From: Lachnospira sp. UBA4285 | GTDB taxonomy: Bacteria > Bacillota > Clostridia > Lachnospirales > Lachnospiraceae | Direction of reading: 5' to 3' | NCBI GenBank assembly: GCA_002394965.1 | Contig: DGVL01000041.1 | Location: 1 to 6,819, forward strand | DNA: 6,819 nucleotides | Shown here: piece by piece, positions 1 through 6,655 of the stretch | Position numbering within the stretch: the stretch's first letter is position 1 | Layout: each line of letters starts with the position of its first letter | Made by a program: the position numbers and the translations under genes | Notes under the pieces: generated by a model | Told to the model about the DNA's origin: nothing | The model's input: only the letters and a program-made list of their open reading frames with translations | Databases searched by the model: none

Positions 1-9
1 ATAAAGCTG

Positions 10-47
10 TTCGCTGAAGCGAATCTATTGATCAGATAGTATCTGAT
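10..47. repeat. Two short inverted repeats, including a 17-bp palindrome
   Basis: Two dyads sit side by side. The first is TTCGC-TGAA-GCGAA at 10-23, a 5-bp stem with a four-base loop. The second is ATCAGATAGTATCTGAT at 31-47, where two 8-base arms are perfect reverse complements around a single central G. As RNA it would fold as a 7-bp stem with a three-base loop. As DNA it has the form of a binding site for a dimeric regulator. I cannot match it to a known operator consensus. No convincing -35/-10 pair overlaps it, so it may equally be structure in the 3' untranslated region of an upstream gene. Confidence 0.4.
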
Positions 48-54
48 AAGATCT

Positions 55-119
55 GGAGAGAGCCGCTTCGGACATGGAGGATCTTTCCATGCCCCGGCGG
101 CTCTCTTTCTCATATTTTT
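55..119 (+). terminator. Terminator-like or attenuator-like hairpin upstream of dctQ
   Basis: AGAGAGCCGC (57-66) pairs perfectly with GCGGCTCTCT (97-106), and two G-U pairs can extend the base. Inside it CATGGA (73-78) pairs with TCCATG (86-91), giving a two-storey stem. A T-rich stretch follows (107-119), broken by a few C and A bases. This is the form of a rho-independent terminator in the + direction. It could end an upstream gene. It could also be a partial terminator or mRNA-stabilising hairpin inside an operon, as is common between a binding-protein gene and its permease genes. No clear promoter is seen between it and dctQ, which favours read-through. Confidence 0.5.
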
Positions 120-146
120 CCAATTCTTCAGCCCCGAAAATCTGAG

Positions 147-154
147 AAAAGGAG
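147..154 (+). promoter_or_regulatory. Ribosome binding site fixing the TTG start of dctQ
   Basis: AAAAGGAG lies nine bases before the TTG at 164. No in-frame ATG lies between this site and the conserved N-terminal region of DctQ. The site and spacing therefore support TTG as the real start codon. A weak hairpin (TTCAG 127-131 with CTGAG 142-146) ends just before it and might modulate access. Confidence 0.6.
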
Positions 155-163
155 TTCATCACC

Positions 164-649
164 TTGAAAGTACTGAAATGGCTGGACGCCAACCTGGAGA
201 AGTACTGCTGCGTCGTTCTGATGAGCGTTATGACGGTCATCATCTTCATTCAGGTCGTTGCCAGGTATGTTTTCCAAAATTCCCTGAGCTGGTCCGAGGA
301 GCTCGCCCGCTACATCTTCATCTGGCTGGTCTATCTCGGCATCAGCTACGGCTGCCAGATGCGCAAGCATATCAAGATTGATGCGGCCCTCAATCTGTTC
401 CCGAAAAACATGCGCAAATACGTCGTCATCGTCGGAGACGTATTTTTCCTGCTTTTTGCCATTTACGTCGCCTATACCGGTTTTGGTTATTCTCTGAAGC
501 AGACCCGTGTATCCTCCGCGATGGGCATCCCCTTTAAGTATGTCTACATCTCGACCTTTGTCGGGTTCGGTCTTGCCGCGATCCGTCAGATCCAGACGAT
601 CGCCTATCGGATCCGCTGCATTAAAAACGGGGAGGAGTATGAAGGATGA
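164..649 (+). CDS. dctQ: TRAP transporter small permease subunit (DctQ family)
   Basis: This 161-residue protein is the small integral membrane subunit of a tripartite ATP-independent periplasmic (TRAP) transporter. With DctM and an extracytoplasmic solute-binding protein it takes up carboxylates using an ion gradient. Four hydrophobic spans are visible, at about residues 14-36, 47-65, 86-108 and 123-147. Between the first two is the family signature RYVF...SLSWSEELARY (34-50), followed by IFIWLVYLG. The length is normal for DctQ. The start is TTG, chosen for the AAAAGGAG site nine bases upstream. The stop overlaps the ATG of dctM by four bases (ATGA), so the two are translationally coupled. 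The usual partner dctP is not in the window and would be expected to the left or elsewhere in the genome. Family assignment is firm; the substrate is inferred from the neighbours to be a sugar acid or hydroxy acid. Confidence 0.93.
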   Translation: MKVLKWLDANLEKYCCVVLMSVMTVIIFIQVVARYVFQNSLSWSEELARYIFIWLVYLGISYGCQMRKHIKIDAALNLFPKNMRKYVVIVGDVFFLLFAIYVAYTGFGYSLKQTRVSSAMGIPFKYVYISTFVGFGLAAIRQIQTIAYRIRCIKNGEEYEG

Positions 650-1941
650 GTCAGGCTGCGATTATTCTGTTTGTTTCCCTTGTAGTATTTCTGATCCTGA
701 ACGTTCCGGTCGGCATTGCCATCGGACTGGCCTCCCTCTGCGTGGTCTTCACCAATTCGCGCCTCTCCAGCAGCTTCATGGTGCAGCAGCTGATTACCGG
801 CACGGACTCTTTCCCGATCATGGCGATCCCGCTGTTCATCCTCGCGGGTGAACTGATGGCTGCCGGCGGCGTCTCCAAACGAATACTGAACGTCTGCAGC
901 GCCTATTTCGGGCACATCACGGGCGGTCTCGCGATCGTCACGGTTGTGGTCTGCATGTTCTTTGCCGCTGTCAGCGGCTCCGGCCCGGCGACGGTCGCTG
1001 CGGTCGGCGCGATGGTTGTGCCCGCCATGCTGGAAAAAGGCTACAGCAAGAGCTTTACCCTGGCCTGTATCGCCTGCTCGGGCTGTATCGGCGTTATCAT
1101 CCCGCCCAGTATCCCCATGGTCATCTATGGCGTCTCCACCACGACATCGATCACCGGTATGTTTATGGCGGGGTTCCTGCCCGGCATCTTCATCGGCCTC
1201 TGCCTCTGCCTCCTGTGCTACTTCTACTGCAAGAAGATGGGCTGGAAGGGCGATGACCGGCGCTATACCTCCAAAGAGCGGCTGGCCATCATCTGGGACG
1301 CAAAGTGGGCGCTGATCGACCCGATTATCATCCTCGGCGGTATCTACGGCGGCATCTTCACCCCGACCGAGGCTGCGGCGGTTGCGGCGGTCTATGCTTT
1401 TGTCTGCGGCGTGTTCATTTATCGTGAGCTCACCCCGAAGCAGCTCTTCAACACGATCGCGAGCGCCTGCTCTACCAACGGAACCACGATGGCCATCATC
1501 GGCGCGGCCACCGCGTTTACCCGCATCCTCACGATCGAGCAGATCCCGGCCATGATCACCCAGGCTATCCTCAATGTCTCCAGCAATCCCATCATCGTGC
1601 TGATCCTCATCAACATCCTGCTGCTGATCGTCGGCTGCTTCATGGACACCACGCCCGCGATGATGGTGCTCTCCCCGATCCTGCTGCCGGTTGCCCTGTC
1701 TCTTGGCCTGAGTGCCATCCATTTTGGTATCATCATGGTCGTGAACCTGGCCATCGGCTTCATCACCCCGCCGCTCGGCATCAACCTCTTCGTTGCCGCC
1801 CGCGTCGGCAATACTTCGCTGGAGACCGTCTGCAAAGGCATTGTGATCTTCATTATTGTGATGCTTTTCTGCCTGATCTGCATCACCTATATCCCGGCGA
1901 TTTCGGAGACCCTGCCCAAGCTGGCCGGCATGCGTGTATAA
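646..1941 (+). CDS. dctM: TRAP transporter large permease subunit (DctM family)
   Basis: This 431-residue, highly hydrophobic protein is the large transport-channel subunit of the TRAP importer. Visible DctM hallmarks are IPLFILAGELMAAGG (61-75), SGSGPATVAAVGAMVVPAM (110-128), IIPPSIPMVIYG (151-162), GGIFTPTEAAAVAAVYA (235-251), MDTTPAMMVLSPILLPV (333-349) and GFITPPLGINLFVAA (371-385). These include the paired re-entrant-type GSGPAT and PTEAAA segments typical of the family. The length matches ordinary DctM proteins of about 425-435 residues, and the reading frame is intact. The start ATG overlaps the dctQ stop, and GGAGGAG at 631-637 gives a strong ribosome binding site eight bases upstream. 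It is a stand-alone DctM, not a fused DctQM. The substrate cannot be read from the permease. The downstream dehydratase suggests galactonate or a related aldonate. Confidence 0.95.
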   Translation: MSQAAIILFVSLVVFLILNVPVGIAIGLASLCVVFTNSRLSSSFMVQQLITGTDSFPIMAIPLFILAGELMAAGGVSKRILNVCSAYFGHITGGLAIVTVVVCMFFAAVSGSGPATVAAVGAMVVPAMLEKGYSKSFTLACIACSGCIGVIIPPSIPMVIYGVSTTTSITGMFMAGFLPGIFIGLCLCLLCYFYCKKMGWKGDDRRYTSKERLAIIWDAKWALIDPIIILGGIYGGIFTPTEAAAVAAVYAFVCGVFIYRELTPKQLFNTIASACSTNGTTMAIIGAATAFTRILTIEQIPAMITQAILNVSSNPIIVLILINILLLIVGCFMDTTPAMMVLSPILLPVALSLGLSAIHFGIIMVVNLAIGFITPPLGINLFVAARVGNTSLETVCKGIVIFIIVMLFCLICITYIPAISETLPKLAGMRV

Positions 1942-1962
1942 GCGCGTTTGGAGGCATAAAGC

Positions 1963-3111
1963 ATGAAAATCTCCGATATCCGCGCCTATCTGGTGCGTCC
2001 CCGTTGGGGCTTTGTCGAGATTGAAACCGATGCGGGCCTTATCGGATGGGGCGAACCCGTCATCGAGGGCAAAGCCGCCACGGTACGCGCGTGCGTTGAG
2101 GAAATGAAGCCCTACCTGATTGGTGCCGATCCCATGAAAATTGAGGACATCTGGAACGTTCTGTATCGCGCGGGCTTTTATCGGGGCGGCCCGGTCATTA
2201 TGAGCGCCATTGCCGGCATCGACCAGGCGCTCTGGGATATCAAGGGCAAGTTCTACAACGCCCCTGTGCATGACCTTCTGGGCGGAGCCTGCCGGGACAG
2301 CATGCGCGTCTATTGCTGGATCGGCGGCGACCGGCCCGGCGACGTCGGCGCAGCCGCGCTCGAGAAGAAGAACGAGGGCTTTACCGCCATCAAGATGAAT
2401 GCCACCGAAGAGCTCCAGATAGTTGACTCCTACGAGAAGATCGATGCGGTATTGGAGCGGGTCGCCGCCATCCGTGAGAGCTGCGGAAAATACTTCGGCA
2501 TCGCGATCGACTTCCACGGCCGTGTCCATAAGCCGATGGCCAAAGTTCTGGCCAAAAAGCTGGAGGAGTTCGACCCCATGTTTCTGGAAGAGCCCGTCCT
2601 CTGTGAGCACATGGACGAATTCAAAGAAATCGCCCGTGCCTGCAACGTCCCCATCGCGACCGGCGAGCGGCTCTTCTCCAAGTATGACTTCAAGCGTCTG
2701 CTCGAGGCCGGTGGGGTGGACATCATCCAGCCGGATCTCTCCCATGCGGGCGGCATTACCGAGGTGCGGAAGATTGCGGCGATGGCCGAGGCTTACGACG
2801 TCGCGCTCGCGCCGCACTGCCCTCTGGGTCCCATCGCACTGGCTGCCTGCCTGCAGGTGGACGCCGTCAGCTACAACGCCTTCATCCAGGAGCAGAGCAT
2901 GGGCATCCATTATAACGAGTTCCACGGCCCGCTGGATTATATTCTCAACCCGGAGACCTATACCTTTATCGAAGGCAGTGTGAAGATCCCAAAACTGCCG
3001 GGGCTTGGTGTTGAGGTGAACAAAGAACTGGTCCTGGAAGAGAATGAGTCGCCCCATGCATGGAAAAACCCCGTCTGGCGGCACCGGGACGGCTCCGTTG
3101 CAGAGTGGTAA
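1963..3111 (+). CDS. dgoD: D-galactonate dehydratase (enolase superfamily, MR/GalD type)
   Basis: This cytoplasmic enzyme would dehydrate D-galactonate to 2-keto-3-deoxy-D-galactonate (De Ley-Doudoroff route). At 382 residues it has exactly the length I recall for E. coli DgoD and is collinear with it, for example YRAGFYRGGP (68-77), SAIAGIDQALWDIKGK (81-96) and the C-terminal WRH..SVAEW. All known active-site positions are present with the same numbering: metal ligands Asp183, Glu209 and Glu235, catalytic His185 and His285, the His-Asp partner Asp258, and Glu310. The N-terminal capping domain spans about 1-120 and the barrel about 125-340. The start is supported by GGAGG at 1950-1954, eight bases upstream. 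The gene begins 21 bases after dctM and ends 17 bases before the LarA-like gene, so it is in the operon. Galactonate dehydratase is the best call. A related aldonate as true substrate cannot be excluded, since the kinase and aldolase of the pathway are not in view. Confidence 0.9.
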   Translation: MKISDIRAYLVRPRWGFVEIETDAGLIGWGEPVIEGKAATVRACVEEMKPYLIGADPMKIEDIWNVLYRAGFYRGGPVIMSAIAGIDQALWDIKGKFYNAPVHDLLGGACRDSMRVYCWIGGDRPGDVGAAALEKKNEGFTAIKMNATEELQIVDSYEKIDAVLERVAAIRESCGKYFGIAIDFHGRVHKPMAKVLAKKLEEFDPMFLEEPVLCEHMDEFKEIARACNVPIATGERLFSKYDFKRLLEAGGVDIIQPDLSHAGGITEVRKIAAMAEAYDVALAPHCPLGPIALAACLQVDAVSYNAFIQEQSMGIHYNEFHGPLDYILNPETYTFIEGSVKIPKLPGLGVEVNKELVLEENESPHAWKNPVWRHRDGSVAEW

Positions 3112-3128
3112 ACCGGAAGGGGAAAACG

Positions 3129-4424
3129 ATGGCATTGGAAATGAAAGGCGATGTGGTCTCGGCGCTCGCTTCGAGCGTCACGCTGCCGCGCATGGTTCGC
3201 GTAAAGCAGCTGTTCGATCACAGCCACTTTGAACCGGAGGAAGTTCCGACGGTCGTTCACGACCGGCTGGACCGCCCGGAGATGCGGGAACGCATTCGCC
3301 CGGGCATGAGCGTTGCCATCACCTGCGGCAGCCGCGGGGTGGCCAATATCGCCGCCATCACAAAAGCAATTGTGGATTTTGTGAAAGAATGCGGTGGAGA
3401 GCCCTTCGTCTTCCCGGCGATGGGCAGTCACGGCGGCGCAACGGCAGAAGGCCAGACCGGGATTCTTGCCGGATACGGTGTGACCGAAGAGTTTCTCGGC
3501 TGCCCCATCCGCTCTTCCATGGAGGTTGTCCAGGTGGGAAACCGGGAGGACAACGGCTGGCCCGTGTATGTGGACAGATATGCCGCCGAGGCGGACGGAA
3601 TCATTCTCTGCGGCCGCGTCAAGGCGCACACCGCCTTCCGGGGGCCGTATGAGAGCGGGATTCTGAAGATGGCCGTCATCGGCATGGGCAAACAGAAGGG
3701 CGCGGAGCAGGTCCATCAGGATGGCTTCCGTGAGATGGGTTACGACCTGCCGCAGATTGCAAAGGTCATTTTTGAAAACACGAATATTCTGGGAGCGATC
3801 GCGCTGGGCGAGAACGCCTTCGACGAAACATGCATCATCGAAGGGCTTCTGAAGGAAGAAGTTTTTGACCGCGAACCGGATATTCTGAAACGCACCAAAG
3901 AGCGACTGGGCAAAATCTACTTTGACGACATCGACGTGCTCGTGGTTGACCGCATCGGAAAAGACATCAGCGGTGACGGCATGGATCCGAACATCACAGG
4001 CCGCTTCGCGGTACCCCATGTGAAGGGGGACAGGAATGTGCAGCACATCGCGGTGCTGGATCTGACGGAGGAGACCCACGGCAACTGCAACGGTCTTGGC
4101 CTCTCGGATGTCACAACCGCGCGGCTGGTGAATAAAATTGACGTGGATGCCACGTTTCCGAACGTGGTCACCTCCACCGTTCTCTGTACGCCGCGGATCC
4201 CGCTTTTCACGCGCTCGGATGAAGACTGCATCAAGATCGCGCTGCGCACCTGCAACTTCATTGACCGCGCCAATCCGCGCATCGTGCATATCGAGGACAC
4301 CATGCGCCTGGAGGAGATCTTCATCTCTGAGGCCATGCTGGAAGAAGCCAGAAACAATCCGGATGTTGAGATCCTGTCCGAACCGGAGGACTGGCCCTTT
4401 GACGAACAGGGAAATTTGTGGTAA
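3129..4424 (+). CDS. LarA-family (DUF2088) nickel-pincer racemase/epimerase-like protein
   Basis: This 431-residue protein belongs to the lactate racemase (LarA) superfamily, whose characterised members interconvert C2 epimers of 2-hydroxy acids using a nickel-pincer nucleotide. Residues equivalent to those of Lactiplantibacillus plantarum LarA can be placed by eye: Arg69 (LarA Arg75, in GSRGV), His101 (His108, in GSHGGAT), His167 (His174, in VKAHT), cofactor-linking Lys180 (Lys184, in ILKM) and nickel ligand His196 (His200). The His-His spacing of 66 and the Lys-His spacing of 16 are identical to LarA. Lys278 (RIGKDISG) may match Lys298. The ATG at 3129 is preferred because GGAAGGGG (3115-3122) lies just upstream. 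An in-frame ATG at 3060 would overlap dgoD and lacks such a site. It ends 24 bases before the next gene. No larB, larC or larE cofactor genes are present here. The substrate is unknown; from context, C2 epimerisation of a sugar acid feeding DgoD is my inference. Confidence 0.83.
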   Translation: MALEMKGDVVSALASSVTLPRMVRVKQLFDHSHFEPEEVPTVVHDRLDRPEMRERIRPGMSVAITCGSRGVANIAAITKAIVDFVKECGGEPFVFPAMGSHGGATAEGQTGILAGYGVTEEFLGCPIRSSMEVVQVGNREDNGWPVYVDRYAAEADGIILCGRVKAHTAFRGPYESGILKMAVIGMGKQKGAEQVHQDGFREMGYDLPQIAKVIFENTNILGAIALGENAFDETCIIEGLLKEEVFDREPDILKRTKERLGKIYFDDIDVLVVDRIGKDISGDGMDPNITGRFAVPHVKGDRNVQHIAVLDLTEETHGNCNGLGLSDVTTARLVNKIDVDATFPNVVTSTVLCTPRIPLFTRSDEDCIKIALRTCNFIDRANPRIVHIEDTMRLEEIFISEAMLEEARNNPDVEILSEPEDWPFDEQGNLW

Positions 4425-4448
4425 AAGAAAGCGAGGCATCGGAAGCAT

Positions 4449-5540
4449 ATGAGAGTCAACTATAAGGATCTGGAAAAGTATTCCGAAGAGATCCTGCTGA
4501 AGGGCGGCTTTGATGCAGAGGAATCTGCGTTTATGGCAAAGGAGCTCGTCATGGCCAATCTCGTCGGCTACGATTCCCACGGCGTCATCCGCATTCCCCA
4601 GTATCTGGACCAGATGAAAATGGGGAAGATCGTCCCCGGCGCGAAAATCGAGATCGTGAAGGAGACGCCAACGACCGCCATTGTGGACGGACACCTCAAG
4701 TTCGGCCAGATGGTGGGGTATGCCATGGCGGACATCGTCATGAAAAAGGCGAAACAATACGGCATGGGCTGTGCCGTCAGCCTGAACGCCGCGCATGCGG
4801 GGCGAGTCGGCTCCTACACGGAGTATATTGCCAAGCAGGGCTTTATCGCTTTCTGCACGGTCAGCCTCTGCTATGACAAGCCGCTCGCACCCTGGGGGGC
4901 GAAGGAGTCGAAGATGGGTACCAACCCGATTTCCTGGGCCGTGCCGAGAAAAGGCAGCTTCCCTGTCTTCATGGACGGATCTATGACCGTCGTTGCCGAG
5001 GGCAAGGTCCGTACCTATGTTCAAAAGGGCCTGAAGTGCCCGGAAGGCTGGATCATGGACGGTGAAGGTCACGATACGACCGATCCCATGGCGCTGTATC
5101 GCGATCCTCCGGGAACGATCTATCCCGTCGGCGGCAAGAATTCCGGCGGTGTAAAGGGTTCGGCCCTGGCCGTTATGGCGAACATGTTCTCTCTCGCGCT
5201 CGCCAACGACGACTACTGGTCTCATGACAAGCAGCTTGCGGAGAACGGGATCTTCCTTATGGCGATTGATCCGGACGCTTTCTTCGGCCGCGAAGCCTAT
5301 GAGGCTCAGGTCCTGAACCACAGCGATTATATCAAGTCCGCCAAACCCGCGGACGGCTTTGACAAGGTCATGATGCCCGGAGAATATGAGCACGAGAACT
5401 ATGAGCGCCTGACCAGGGAAGGCATCGACCTGCCCCCGGACACCTGGAACGGTTTGATCGCGATCGCGAAGGAGCTGGGCTGCGAGTGGTCGAAGGATCT
5501 TGAAGCCGCGGAGACAACGGCGAGCTTTGTGCGGTACTGA
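4449..5540 (+). CDS. Ldh_2 family NAD(P)-dependent 2-hydroxyacid/2-ketoacid oxidoreductase
   Basis: This 363-residue cytoplasmic protein belongs to the malate/L-lactate dehydrogenase 2 family, which also holds ureidoglycolate dehydrogenase (AllD) and 2,3-diketo-L-gulonate reductase (DlgD). The family does not use a classical Rossmann fold. Visible features are the catalytic-histidine motif YDSHGVIR (His44, Arg48), NAAHAGRVGSYTE with His116, GTNP at 157-160, EGKV with Lys186, and a glycine-rich GGKNSGGVKGSALA segment (228-241) matching the usual GG..KGY.LA. The common VLDMATS segment is replaced by FMDGSMT (174-180), so this is a divergent branch. GAGG (4433-4436) is the likely ribosome binding site, 12 bases from the ATG; the nearer GGAAG is only three bases away. 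It lies 24 bases after the LarA-like gene. A role in interconverting an imported hydroxy acid and its 2-keto acid fits the operon. The exact substrate cannot be assigned. Confidence 0.85.
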   Translation: MRVNYKDLEKYSEEILLKGGFDAEESAFMAKELVMANLVGYDSHGVIRIPQYLDQMKMGKIVPGAKIEIVKETPTTAIVDGHLKFGQMVGYAMADIVMKKAKQYGMGCAVSLNAAHAGRVGSYTEYIAKQGFIAFCTVSLCYDKPLAPWGAKESKMGTNPISWAVPRKGSFPVFMDGSMTVVAEGKVRTYVQKGLKCPEGWIMDGEGHDTTDPMALYRDPPGTIYPVGGKNSGGVKGSALAVMANMFSLALANDDYWSHDKQLAENGIFLMAIDPDAFFGREAYEAQVLNHSDYIKSAKPADGFDKVMMPGEYEHENYERLTREGIDLPPDTWNGLIAIAKELGCEWSKDLEAAETTASFVRY

Positions 5541-5558
5541 GCGGATCCGGCATTACAC

Positions 5559-5573
5559 CCTGCCGCAGGCAGG
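5559..5573 (+). repeat. Small intercistronic hairpin
   Basis: CCTGCC and GGCAGG form a perfect 6-bp stem around the triloop GCA, inside the 68-base gap between the Ldh_2-type gene and the last gene. No T-tract follows, so it is not a typical terminator. It may protect or separate the two parts of the transcript. I see no promoter in this gap. Confidence 0.35.
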
Positions 5574-5608
5574 ATAGCCCCCAAATCATTGATGAAAGGT
5601 ATTGGATT

Positions 5609-6565
5609 ATGAAAAAGGTTTTGATCGCTAAACCCAACTACAGAAAGTTCAGCCCCACCGGCTATCAGATGCTGCTGGACAAGGGCTATGATGTCGTGTG
5701 CACGGATCTGGACAGGGACTACTTCCTTGATGAGCTGCTGCCCATGATCGGGGATATTGACGGCTGCATCGCCAACTGCGAGCCCTGGGGCGAGGAGGCC
5801 ATGAGCGCCGCGCCGAAGGTGAAAATCCTGGCCCGCTATGGCACCGGCATGAACTCGGTGGACACCGAGGCGGCCAAACGCCACGGCATCATGGTGACCA
5901 ACTGCCCCGGTGTGAACGCCAACTCCGTGGCCGAGCACATTATGATGCTGATGCTGGCAGGCATCCGCAATCTGCCCAAAATGAACGACATGACCAAAGA
6001 AGGTCAGTGGATCAACCTGAACTTCCACGAAATCACCGGGAAGACCGTCGGCATTCTCGGCTTCGGCTACATCGGCAAGCTGGTTGCGAAGAAGCTCACG
6101 GGCTTCGACTGCCGCACCATCGCCTACGATGTCGTGCATGACGACGAGACCGCGGCGAAGTACAACGTGGAGTTCAGGAGCTTTGAGGAACTCATGGCGG
6201 AGAGCGATATTATCTGCATCCTGGTCCCGCTGCTCCCCTCTACCGAGAACATGATCAACCGCGAGAGTCTGAAGCTCTGCAAAAAGGGCGTGATTTTTGT
6301 CACCGACGCACGCGGAGAGGTCGTGGACGAAGAGGCGATGTATGAAGCCCTCACAAACGGCCAGGTTGGCTTCTTCGCTTCGGACGTGTTTGTGCATGAG
6401 CCGGCGACGCCGGAGAATACCCCGCTGCTTACCCTGCCGAACGTCATCGCGACGTCTCATAACGGCGCAGAGTCCTATGAGAACCTTGAGAACTGCGGGA
6501 TCATGACGGCCCAGCAGATCATCGATGCGCTGGAAGGCCGGGAGCCCGTCAACCGCCGGGTTTAA
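5609..6565 (+). CDS. D-isomer-specific 2-hydroxyacid dehydrogenase (phosphoglycerate dehydrogenase-like)
   Basis: This 318-residue cytoplasmic NAD-dependent dehydrogenase would reduce a 2-keto acid to the D-2-hydroxy acid, or the reverse. The N-terminal catalytic lobe includes LARYGTGMNSVD (74-85) and an NCPGVNANSVAEH segment (98-110). The Rossmann site is GFGYIG (151-156) in VGILGFGYIGK. Asp174 at the end of the second strand (AYD) favours NAD over NADP. The catalytic triad of the family is complete: Arg235 (DARGEVVDEEA), Glu264 (DVFVHEP) and His284 (TSHNG). There is no C-terminal ACT or regulatory domain, so it is the short form and unlikely to be a feedback-regulated SerA. GAAAGG at 5594-5599 sits nine bases before the ATG. 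It is the last gene of the run, 68 bases after its neighbour. A broad 2-ketoacid or sugar-acid role is inferred from context; glyoxylate, hydroxypyruvate or phosphoglycerate activity is possible. Confidence 0.88.
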   Translation: MKKVLIAKPNYRKFSPTGYQMLLDKGYDVVCTDLDRDYFLDELLPMIGDIDGCIANCEPWGEEAMSAAPKVKILARYGTGMNSVDTEAAKRHGIMVTNCPGVNANSVAEHIMMLMLAGIRNLPKMNDMTKEGQWINLNFHEITGKTVGILGFGYIGKLVAKKLTGFDCRTIAYDVVHDDETAAKYNVEFRSFEELMAESDIICILVPLLPSTENMINRESLKLCKKGVIFVTDARGEVVDEEAMYEALTNGQVGFFASDVFVHEPATPENTPLLTLPNVIATSHNGAESYENLENCGIMTAQQIIDALEGREPVNRRV

Positions 6566-6566
6566 C

Positions 6567-6629
6567 ATACAGGAGACAACGAAGGCGGAAGAGCCGACCC
6601 GCTGAGTTTCTCACAGAAAAAACCTGTAT
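6567..6629 (+). repeat. Distant inverted repeat just after the last gene
   Basis: ATACAGG (6567-6573) and CCTGTAT (6623-6629) are perfect 7-base complements, starting two bases after the stop codon and enclosing 49 bases. A small GCGG/CCGC stem (6585-6588 with 6599-6602) lies within. The right arm is followed by a short T-containing stretch. It could form a broad 3'-end stem, but the large loop makes it weak evidence. No gene is seen here. Confidence 0.25.
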
Positions 6630-6655
6630 TTATCATTGCTTATTAGTTATTAGAA

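Noticed and set aside
1..39. Possible tail of an upstream gene, 12 codons ending in TAG at 37-39
   Set aside because: Too short to recognise. The stop falls inside the palindrome at 31-47, and the other two frames also stop within the first 20 or so bases. I cannot tell which, if any, is coding.
28..52. TTGATC with TAAGAT as a promoter for the operon
   Set aside because: The spacer is only 13 bases, too short for a sigma-A promoter, and both boxes are poor.
3060..3128. Upstream in-frame ATG that would add 23 residues to the LarA-like protein
   Set aside because: It overlaps the end of dgoD and has no good ribosome binding site. The ATG at 3129 has GGAAGGGG just upstream and a normal LarA-type N terminus.
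604..3135. Open antisense frame of 843 codons across dctM and dgoD
   Set aside because: It is the mirror of two well-supported genes with strong codon bias. Its translation is a low-complexity Asp/His/Arg-rich string with no recognisable domain.
3129..4424. Calling this gene larA (lactate racemase)
   Set aside because: The family and cofactor residues fit, but the LarA superfamily covers many hydroxy acids and the context points to a sugar acid, so a lactate-specific name is not justified.
2958..5393. Open antisense frame of 811 codons across the LarA-like and Ldh_2 genes
   Set aside because: The same shadow effect applies. It overlaps conserved genes with intact active-site motifs on the + strand and shows no domain of its own.
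5609..6565. Calling this gene serA
   Set aside because: It is the short form without a regulatory domain, in a sugar-acid operon, with no other serine-pathway gene nearby.
6571..6605. AGGAG followed by a tiny frame after the last gene
   Set aside because: No ATG, GTG or TTG at a suitable distance. The only frame starts at ACG and stops after eight codons, so no gene is supported.
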